Positions 44,466-64,000 of a stretch of 64,000 nucleotides of DNA are shown in pieces. Position numbers and translations under genes: made by a program. Below the pieces are notes generated by a model. The model was not told the DNA's origin, searched no databases, and worked only from the letters and a program-made list of their open reading frames with translations. The stretch is taken from positions 3,494,501 through 3,558,500 of the forward strand of contig OZ026557.1 in NCBI GenBank assembly GCA_964020155.1, given 5' to 3'. The DNA comes from Chondrilla cf. caribensis (lineage: Eukaryota; Porifera; Demospongiae; Chondrillida; Chondrillidae). Position 1 is the first letter of the stretch. Each line of letters opens with the position of its first letter.

Positions 44466-47400
44466 TCTCCCATACATTGAAAATATATTAAGCACCTTCG
44501 AATGTAGCTGGAGTCATGGGCCGCCTATTGAGATGGGAATTGTTTTAGAAGTTAATTCACGTCTTTAGGTAGGTCGGTCTAAAATAATAGGTTGACACAC
44601 CCCCTCCCCAATGAGCTATGCAAAAAGGTGCTTAACGTTTTGTCTCCTATACTCTCCCATACATTGAAAATATATTAAGCACCTTCGAATGTAGCTGGGG
44701 TTACGGGCCACCTAATGAGATGGTAATTGTTTCAGAAGTTAGTTCACGTCTTCAGCTAGGTCTGTCTAAAATATCATATTGACACGCCCCCTCCCCCTTC
44801 ACCTATGCAAAAAGGTGCTTAGCGTTTTCTCTCTTATACTCTCCCATACGTACATTGAAAAAATATTAAGCACCTCCGAATGTAACTGGGGTTACGGGTT
44901 AGCTACGGAGATGGGAATTGTTTCAGAGGTTAGTTCAAATCCCCAGCTAGCTCTGTTTAAAATATCAATCTGACATGCCCCCTCTCCCATGACCTATGCA
45001 AAAAGGTGCTTAGTGTTTTCTTCCCTATACTCTCCCATACATTGAGAAAATATTAAGCACCTCCAAATGTAACTGGGGTTACGGGTTAGCTACGGAGATG
45101 GGGATTGTTTCTGAAGTTAGTTCACATCCCCAGCTAGCTCAGTTTTAAAAGTTCAAGCTGACATGCCCCCTCTCCCATGACCTATGCAAAAAGGTGCTTA
45201 GTGTTTTCTTCCCTATACTCTCCCATACATTGAAAAAATATTAAGCACCTCCAATTGTAACTGGGGTTACGGGTTAGCTACGGAGATGGGAATTGTTTCA
45301 GAAGTTAGTTCACATCCCCAGCTAGCTCTGTTTTAAAATATCAAGCTGACACGCCCCATGTCCCATGACATATGCAAAAAGGTGCTTAGTGTTTTCTTCC
45401 CTATACTCTCCCATACATTGAAAAAGTATTAAGCACCTTTGAATGTAACTGAAGTTACGGGTTAGCTACGGAGATGGGAATTGTTTCAGAAGTTAGTTCA
45501 CATCCCCAGCTAGCTCTGTTTAAAATATCAAGCTGACACGCCCCCTGTCCCATGACCTATGCAAAAAGGTGCTTAGTGTTTTCTTCCCTATACTCTCCCA
45601 TACGTACATTTAAAAAAAATTTAAGCACCATTGAATTTACCTGGAGTTACGTGCCACCTATTGAGATGGGAATTGTTTCAGAAGTTAGTTCACATCGTCA
45701 GCTAGGTCTATCTAAAACATCAAGTTGACTCGACCCCTCCCCCTTCACCTATGCAAAAAGGTGCTTAGCGTTTTCTCTCCTATGTATACTCGCAAATACA
45801 TTGAAAAAAAATTAAGCACCTTTGAATGTAGCTGGAGTTACATGCTATCTATTGAGATAGGAATTGTTTCAAAAGTTAGTTCACGTCTTCAGCTAGGTCT
45901 GTCTAAAATATCATATTGACATGCCCCCTCCCCCTTTAGCTATGCAAAAAGCTGCTTAGCGTTTTCTCTCCCATACTCTCCCATACATTGAAAATATATT
46001 AAGCACCTTCGAATGTAGCTGGGGTTATGGGCCACCTAATGAGATGGGAATTGTTTCAGAAGTTAGTTCACGTCTTCAGCTAGGTCTGTCTAAAATATGA
46101 TATCGACACGCCCCCTCCCCCTTAAGCCATGCAAAAAGGTGCTTAGCGTTTTCTCTCCTATACTCTCCCATACATTTAAAATAATATATGAAGCTCCTTC
46201 GAATGTAGCTGGGGGTACGGGCCACCTAATGAAATGGGAATTGTTGCAGAAGTTAGTTCACATCTTCAGCTAGGTCTGTCTAAAATATAAAGTTAACACG
46301 CCACCTCCCCCTTCAGCTATGCATAAAGGTGCTTAGCGTTTTCTCTCCTATACTCTCCCTTACATTTAAAATATATTAAGCACCTTCGAATGTAGCTGGA
46401 GTCACGGGCCGTCTATTGAGATGGGAATTGTTTCAGAAGTTAATTCACGTCTTTAAGTAGGTCTGTCTAAAATATCATGTTGACACGCCCCCTCCCCCTT
46501 TAGCTATAGAAAAAAGTTGCTTAGGGTTTTCTCTCCTATACTCTCCCATACATTGAAAATATATTAAGCACCTTCGAATGTAGCTGGAGTCATGGGCCGC
46601 CTATTGAGATGGGAATTGTTTTAGAAGTTAATTCACGTCTTTAGGTAGGTCGGTCTAAAATAATAGGTTGACACACCCCCTCCCCAATGAGCTATGCAAA
46701 AAGGTGCTTAACGTTTTGTCTCCTATACTCTCCCATACATTGAAAATATATTAAGCACCTTCGAATGTAGCTGGGGTTACGGGCCACCTAATGAGATGGT
46801 AATTGTTTCAGAAGTTAGTTCATGTCCCCAGCTAGGTCTGTCTAAAATATCATATTGACACGCCCCCTCCCCCTTCACCTATGCAAAAAGGTGCTTAGCG
46901 TTTTCTCTCTTATACTCTCCCATACGTACATTGAAAAAATATTAAGCACCTCCGAATGTAACTGGGGTTACGGGTTAGCTACGGAGATGGGAATTGTTTC
47001 AGAGGTTAGTTCAAATCCCCAGCTAGCTCTGTTTAAAATATCAATCTGACATGCCCCCTCTCCCATGACCTATGCAAAAAGGTGCTTAGTGTTTTCTTCC
47101 CTATACTCTCCCATACATTGAGAAAATATTAAGCACCTCCAAATGTAACTGGGGTTACAGGTTAGCTACGGAGATGGGAATTGTTTCAGAAGTTAGTTCA
47201 AATCCCCAGCTAGCTCTGTTTAAAATATCAATCTGACATGCCCCCTCTCCCATGACCTATGCAAAAAGGTGCTTAGTGTTTTCTTCCCTATACTCTCCCA
47301 TACATTGAGAAAATATTAAGCACCTCCAAATGTAACTGGGGTTACTGGTTAGCTACGGAGATGGGGATTGTTTCTGAAGTTAGTTCACATCCCCAGCTAG

Positions 47401-49140
47401 CTCAGTTTTAAAAGTTCAAGCTGACATGCCCCCTCTCCCATGACCTATGCAAAAAGGTGCTTAGCGTTTTCTTCCCTATACTCTCCCATACATTGAAAAA
47501 ATATTAAGCACCTCCAAATGTAACTGGGGTTACGGGTTAGCTACGGAGATGGGAATTGTTTCTGAAGTTAGTTCACATCCCCAGCTAAGTCTGTTTTAAA
47601 ATATCAAGCTGACACGCCCCATGTCCCATGACCTATGCAAAAAGGTGCTTAGTGTTTTCTTCCCTATACGGGTTAGCTACGGAGATGGGAATTGTTTCAG
47701 AAGTTACTTCACATCCCCAGCTAGCTCTTTTTAAAATATCAAGCTGACACGCCCCCTGTCCCATGACCTATGCAAAAAGGTGCTTAGCGTTTTCTTCCCT
47801 ATACTCTCCCATACATACATTGAAAAAAAAATTAAGCACCATTGAATGTACCTGGAGTTACGTGCCACCTATTGAGATGGGAATTGTTTCAGAAGTTAGT
47901 TCACATCGTCAGCTAGGTCTATCTAAAACATCAAGTTGACTCGACCCCTCCCCCTTCACCTATGCAAAAAGGTGCTTAGCGTTTTCTCTCCTACGTATAT
48001 CTGTAAATACATTGAAAAAAAATTAAGCACCTTTGAATGTAGCTGGAGTTACATGCTATCTATTGAGATGGGAATTGTTTCAGAAGTTAGTTCATGTCCC
48101 CAGCCTCCTCCCTCCTCCATGAGCTATACAAAAAGGTGCTTAGCGTTTTCTCTCCTATACTCTCCCATACATTGAAAATATATTAAGCACCTTTGAATGT
48201 AGCTTGACTTACGTGCCATCTATTAAGATGGGAATTGTTTCAGAAGTTAGTTCATGTCCCCAGCTAGGTCTGTCTAAAACATCAAGTTGACATGCGCCCT
48301 CACCCTTCAGCTATGCAAAAAGGTGCTTAGCGTTTTTTCTCCTATACTCTCCCATACATTGATAATATATTAAGCACCTTCGAATGTAGCTGGAGTTACG
48401 GGACGCCTATTGAGATGGGAATTGTTTCAGAAGTTAGATTACGTCCCCAGCTAGATCTGTCTAATATATCATGTTGACACGCCCCCTACTCCATGAGCTA
48501 TACAAAAAGGTGCTTAGTTTTTCTCTCCTATACTCTCACATACATTGAAAATATATTAAGCACCTTTTAATGTAGCTTGAGTTACGTGCCATCTATTAAG
48601 ATGGGAATTGTTTCAGAAGTTAGTTCATGTCCCCAGCTAGGTTGGTCTAAAATATCAATTTGACACCCCCCTCCCCCTTCAGCTATACAAAAAGGTGCTT
48701 AGCGTTTTCTCTCCTATACTCTCCCATACATTGAAAAAAAATTAAGCACCATTGAATGTAGCTGGAGTTACGTGCCACCTATTGAGATGGGAATTGTTTC
48801 AGAAGTTAGTTTATGTCCCCAGCTAGGTCTATGTGAAATATCAAGTTGACACACCCCCTCACCCTTCAGCTATGCAAAAAGGTGCTTAGCGTTTTCTCTC
48901 CTATACTCTCCCATACATTGAAAATATATTAAGCACCTTCGAATGTAGCTGGAGTTACGGGACGCCTATTGAGATGGGAATTGTTTCAGAAGTTAGATTA
49001 CGTCCCCAGCTAGGTCTGTCTAAAATATCATGTTGACACGCCCCCTCCTCCATGAGCTATACAAAAGGTGCTTAGTTTTTCTCTCCAATACTCTCCCATA
49101 CATTGAAAATATATTAAGCACCTTTGAATGTAGCTGGGGT
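44466..49140. repeat. 187-bp satellite array, about 25 monomers
   Basis: Successive TCTCCCATACATTG landmarks fall at 44466, 44653, 44840, 45031 and 45219, giving 187-191 bp spacing. Each monomer holds the inverted pair AAAGGTGCTTA and TAAGCACCTTT about 50 bases apart, and an AGATGGGAATTGTTTCAGAA core. The monomer at 44466 is nearly identical to that at 46542 and order is kept after it, so there is an 11-monomer higher-order unit of 2076 bp. A short truncated unit occurs near 47668. The ORFs starting MTRPLPLHLCKKVLSV are frames of the satellite. Confidence 0.95.
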
Positions 49141-49145
49141 TATGA

Positions 49146-49910
49146 GTTAGCTACATTTAGGTAATTATTGGACATTTACTCTTTGTTATCGATATCAAAT
49201 CACACATACAATGAGTACTCTTGCAGCATGTATATACGCAAGTTGTGCATTATGCAGAATGTGATAATAATAGATCATGATTAACAGTAAATTGACATTA
49301 TACAATCAGGTATAATAAAGCATTGCCGATATAAATTATTTATTAGAATGTCACACTGTAGCTGCAGATTCATACATGGCCCACTTCAATTGCAAAAAGA
49401 GGTTCCCTTGCACTGCATTGCCAGGAGGTCCACTGCACCAAAAGAATTGTCACAAATTATGATACTCCGGCTACAGAATAGGATTATTACCAATAATGTA
49501 TGTACTACACACACTCATGCTCATGCACAATAATATATGCACAGACTCATACTTGCATCCATATGTACACACATGCACATACATGCACTCACACACATAT
49601 ATCATGCATACATATGTATGGTAATGCACCAAATGGAGTCAGTGATGTTAAAATGCATGCTATATCATTGTGTTTACCATCATAGTAGACATTTACAAAC
49701 ATCATTGTATATACAAGTATACATATCAAAATTAATAACACAAATACTGATGCATGTACACTCTCCTGCATCTACTATGGAGCTGGTGGTGAATAGCTAG
49801 TTAAATTTATTACTGGTCACCACAGATCCACCAGTATCCATGTGATAGCAAGATGTGCCATACACACACATTCAGGAACACATGAATGCAGGCAGGCAGT
49901 CAGGCAAGCA
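49146..49910. other. AT-rich spacer after the satellite
   Basis: No gene supported. Contains ATGCACATAC-type dinucleotide-rich stretches at 49500-49620. Confidence 0.6.
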
Positions 49911-50125
<215 letters not shown>

Positions 50126-50221
50126 CTTCCACACAAGACACATGCACATGCACATCTAACAGCACATGCACATGCACATCCATACACATAGTACATAGAA
50201 ATTACAGCCTGAATGGAAACG

Positions 50222-50325
50222 GTATACATGTTTGTTTACAGTTTGGAACATGATTGTTTGAAGTTTGGAACATGATTGTTTATAGTTTGAAACATGTATG
50301 TTTATAGTTTGAAACATATGTTTAT
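50222..50325. repeat. Short tandem repeat, about 23-bp unit
   Basis: Four to five copies of 'gtttatagtttgaaacatg' with variants (gtttgaagtttggaacatga). Confidence 0.75.
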
Positions 50326-50495
50326 TTAGAAATGGGATGTTTGTTTAGTGTTCAGAGCATGTTGTGAGAAAGTGACAATCATGGCTAGAGTTAAGCGTCT
50401 GCTATTGCTGGCGCCTAGGGTCTGGCACAACATCACATAGCACCGGTCAAATCGATATTCATCGTTTGGGAACCGCCAAACCTCGAACCTCGAGC

Positions 50496-50503
50496 TATAA
50501 AAG
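50496..50503 (+). promoter_or_regulatory. TATA box at the edge of a GC-rich island
   Basis: TATAAAAG, followed by sequence much richer in G+C and CpG than anything nearby. Confidence 0.45.
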
Positions 50504-51500
50504 ATCACGTCGCGTCCATTTTCTTCGTGAGTAGATCCGTGTTGGGGAAGCTGCAGATGCTGGAGGATTCGAATTGGAGGGGGTGCCCCGAGCGCAAGCG
50601 TGGTTAGCTGTTCTACCCTCTCCTTCTTCGGTTCGCTGTTAGATCACGCATGGAGTTCACACGTCCCGGTCTCCTGTGAGTCGTCGGGTCTCTCGAGTGT
50701 TCTCGGACGAGGTTTGGGCGTCCGTCCTCTTCGGAGGCGGGCGGTGCCTGGGATCATGGTCGGCTAGTCTCCCCTAGGGGTCCTGTAAGTAGATTCCTAC
50801 GAAGGCTATGTTGTCGGAACCACGCGGCTCTCTGCTCACCACCCTTTTTCCTTTATTATTGCCTTCGGGCGCACGTAAGTTAGGCCGTGCCATGCATTAC
50901 CTTTACGCTGCATACACTTTACTATGCACACACTGCGCCTTGCACACACCCTCCTATGCACACAGCATGCGCATGCGGCTATAGTAGGGTCCAGACATGC
51001 TACACTAGTTTAGGTTTTGGGCCCTACCGGGGAGTCTCTTGTCATCGCGTTGAGGAAGCTGCTGCGCTGTTTGATGTGTGTCCTGCCGGCCTGACTCTGA
51101 TGATTACCGATGTGAAGTCAGCTCATCTGTCTTCTGGTTCGTGGATTGGTGGTAAATCCGTGATTCTTGGGTCTCCGGGCCCATGAAGCTATCAAGTCAC
51201 AAAGGACCACATCGGTGACTGGCGTCCGTGATACTCGGTGTGCCAGACGTAAAAGATCGCGGCTCTGAAATCTGGACCTCCCGAGAAGCCAGTCCACCAC
51301 CTTATATCATGGGATGATGGCTTGATGTTGACTACACGCGAGATGACATCAACAGCTGAGGCGTGGTGGCAAGTGGCATGTTCTCCTTGGCCACGGGGCA
51401 TGAAGCACCTCCCCGTCCTCGTCGGATGCCCTGGGCACGCGTAAAGTGTGGCAGAGAGAGGTGCAAGTTTGAATGAGAGGACATGGAAGATGTGTAACTT
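50504..51500. other. GC-rich, CpG-containing island; possible transcribed element or LTR remnant
   Basis: About 1 kb with many CpG. Donor-like strings GTGAGTCG (50684), GTAAGTAG (50784) and GTAAGTTA (50875) on the plus strand suggest a spliced transcript starting below the TATA box. The only open frames are about 100 codons (50887-51186 plus; 51192-51518 minus) and show no domain I know. It could be a noncoding RNA gene, a first exon, or the leader of a decayed retroelement. Confidence 0.35.
50897..51005 (+). repeat. Left copy of a direct duplication
   Basis: Matches 51899-52010: TACCTTTAC[GA]CTGCATACAC, then 'cactgcgccttgcacacacc', then 'gggtcca'. The copies are 1 kb apart in the same orientation and bracket the 3' part of the GC-rich island. 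Confidence 0.8.
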
Positions 51501-51898
51501 ATTGGACTTCAATTGCAAAGAAACATATTAATTTTATTATACATACTATCTTATGTATAGCATATTGCACGTAAAGCATAACTGTTTCCTTGAATCCGTA
51601 CTATCAATTGTTATAATTTTAAATGCTTGACATACACTGTATGTGCATTTATTTATAATAATGAAATGACATTGCATGTTATATGTAACTATACAATCAT
51701 TAGATAATATTGTGTGATTTACTTAATATAACCAGCACTAGCACCATGTACAGCATCAATGTGTGCATTGAGATTATTAGATATTTTTATATAAGTGAAT
51801 CGAATAATATAATATATAGATATATTGTAAGTTTCAGTGATTGCATATAAATAGGATTGAAGATGTTACTTTTGGACAATTCCAAATGAGACAAATGC

Positions 51899-52010
51899 CA
51901 CTACCTTTACACTGCATACACTTTGCTATATTATACACACTGCGCCTTGCACACACCCTCCCATGCACACACTATGCACATGTGGGGTCCAATACATGCA
52001 AGAGTAACTG
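51899..52010 (+). repeat. Right copy of a direct duplication
   Basis: See the copy at 50897-51005. The right copy lies in ordinary AT-rich sequence. Confidence 0.8.
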
Positions 52011-52214
52011 TTTCTTTTTGCTTATTATATCAATCAATCAATCAATCGATCAATAATTATCAATTGAGTGCACCACACCAGAAGGTGCTAGGACTTACCA
52101 ATGGTCAACGTCAAAACACATACGACATCAGAACTAACTACTGAGTTTCTAGTACACACAAAATCCATCTGTCTGGCACACCACGTTATATACTAAGATG
52201 GGTTAAAATATTTC

Positions 52215-52275
52215 TCTTTGAAAAATATTAAGCACCTTCGAATGTATACGTAGCTGGGTTTACGGGCCACAGTAT
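52215..52275 (+). repeat. Isolated fragment of the 187-bp satellite
   Basis: 'gaaaaatattaagcacct' then TTCGAATGTA, then 'agctgggtttacgggccac', interrupted by a small 'tacg' duplication. It is 3 kb beyond the array. Confidence 0.8.
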
Positions 52276-53700
52276 ACGAGAAGAACCAATAGTTGGCAGG
52301 ATTAAATTTAAGTAGTAAATAATAACAAAGTAAAGGACTTATTATATTATATATAGTCCATTAAAGGCAACTTCAATGGCTATAAGAAATACTTAAAGTT
52401 GGCAGTTTGGAATTTAAGATATCAATAAGAAGACTTAGTAAGTGCATACCTTGAAGCTTACCTTTCATGATCACGTATAAGTGAGTAAACAGCTTTAAGA
52501 AAACTTACAGGTATAGAAAATATAACATATAAGTCAATTTAAGTTCACGTATTATAGTATAAAGCTACAATTTTTCCCAGTGTACATACAATGTGTGCAT
52601 TCAAATTAGCTGTAACATGGACATAGTTTACTTGTGCATGTATACAAGAAATTTAAAACAACCCTGTATTATATACAATAATTATGTTGGCTATTATAAT
52701 AGTATTTGAGTGTACAATGTGTCTGCATGGAATTATTATAGTCACCTACTATCTCTTCAAATTCCATGTGTCAATATAGGTATTTCTGTAAGTAGACCAG
52801 GATGTGCACAATTATGTGAGCGATTGCCTGTATGAGTCACATGACAAAAATTATTATGAAGCATGCATGCAATTGGTACATAGAATTTGGCCATCTAACT
52901 CATGTTGGCACTAGTAAGTTTGAGCACTATCGTGTTGTGGGTATCATCAATTTAGGATGCCTTTTATAATTTTACTTTTTAAAGTATACAGTAACCTTCA
53001 TAATATTGATGTACGTATGTATGAAATAACCCTGATTCCCAAAACGTATCTTGGGAAATCATCAGTTATGTAGCCCTGTAGGATTTCAATGAATTTTTTG
53101 AGTGCCCCAGGCCTGAAGACTCCCACCCCCTGCCATCACGTGCACAATGTAATATCAGCTACAGTCTATACTGTAGTCTCTATTGAGCCTTAGTCCAATA
53201 TATCCCATATATACACCACCAGCACTGATCATCATGCATCATTACAATCAATTGATGATTAGATTCTTTCAATATGATGATAAATATTTAATAGAACATA
53301 ATAATCGGAATTAACTGTTATAATAGGCCAACAGGATCTGGAAGATTCATGTAACTTCCCTCATGTATGTGCTGTGTGTTGTGCTTCGTGATTTGCAGTT
53401 GTATATATGCATGCTCATTCAAAATTATTATCATGTATTTATGTTTAATTAATTTTATTCGTTTATTTATTATGACATTGTATCTGTGCTAATTATCTAT
53501 ATAATTGTGCATTTTATCACTTGATGTTTGAAATACATTTTATACTCATTCATAGTTAGTAATATATAATATTTAATTGCGAATTGTATGAAAAAAATAG
53601 AGTTGATTATAATGATTACTTACTCAAGATTTAATTGAAGCAATTCTATGAATTTCAAATTAACGAAGAATGAGAAATTGACTTTACAGGACCAGTAAAA
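52276..53700. other. AT-rich intergenic sequence between satellite side and copy C
   Basis: No coding exon seen. The minus-strand AATTAAA at 53572-53578 is the likely poly(A) signal of C. Confidence 0.55.
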
Positions 53701-53703
53701 GAA

Positions 53704-63765
<10,062 letters not shown>

Positions 63766-64000
63766 CTGCAGAGGTACAGGTAAGCTATAGTAGTAACACC
63801 AAACACAAACCTTGCAGACCATACATCCACTCATGGCAACCATACTGAAGTCATAACGCATACACATACAGACATATAGTATAATCATATTAACTAATGT
63901 TACCATGGAATTCACTTAAAAAACATGTTACACTGGTCCAATCAACGACTATGCACATAAATTGGAATCATGTGTTAAGTAAAACAGTATGTAATAACTG

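Noticed and set aside
44779..48175. Repeated 64-79 codon ORFs starting MTRPLPLHLCKKVLSV
   Set aside because: They arise from the satellite monomer; the frame varies between monomers and stops are common, so there is no sign of coding selection.
44466..49140. CENP-B box in the satellite
   Set aside because: TTCG and CGGG both occur in the monomer, but the spacing (TTCGAATGTAGCTGGAGTTACGGG region) does not fit the NTTCGNNNNANNCGGGN pattern.

Overview
The window is animal nuclear DNA: AT-rich, with many short exons bounded by GT-AG introns, long (CA/TG)n microsatellites, several transposon families and a satellite array (with a 200-N assembly gap beside it). The proteins are extracellular metazoan types (astacin protease, CUB, calcium-binding EGF). 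Small introns, tandem paralogues and an unusual domain order suggest an early-branching metazoan. A sponge is my best guess, but nothing in the sequence proves it.

Layout. (1) 19-7576, + strand: the 3' part of a multi-exon gene for a helical protein I cannot identify; it begins outside the window. (2) 10779-26117, + strand: copy A of a secreted tolloid-like protease with signal peptide, Cys-rich propeptide, furin site, astacin domain, one CUB, 12 EGF modules and two CUBs. My 19-exon model sums to 3468 nt (1155 aa) with no frame break. (3) 31395-40928, + strand: copy B, a tandem duplicate with 16 exons and 9 EGFs (3054 nt, 1017 aa). (4) 44266-49140: a gap followed by about 4.7 kb of 187-bp satellite. 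(5) 53704-63765, - strand: copy C, inverted and convergent with B, with at least 16 EGFs; its protease end lies beyond base 64000.

The three paralogues act as reference 'empty sites' for one another. They date and delimit a pogo/Tigger-type transposon with an intact transposase in an intron of A, a TTAA-flanked element in C, and a 2-kb foldback element that splits the promoter of A. They also show that a 29-bp minisatellite sits exactly where B has lost seven EGF exons relative to C. The duplicated unit includes the last exons of the upstream gene, which survive as decayed relics downstream of A and B.

Functionally, A and B (and presumably C) should be secreted zymogens activated at an RERR site, with zinc-dependent endopeptidase activity and long Ca2+-rigidified EGF stalks of differing length. 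Substrates are unknown; matrix or growth-factor processing is inferred from the tolloid/BMP1 family.
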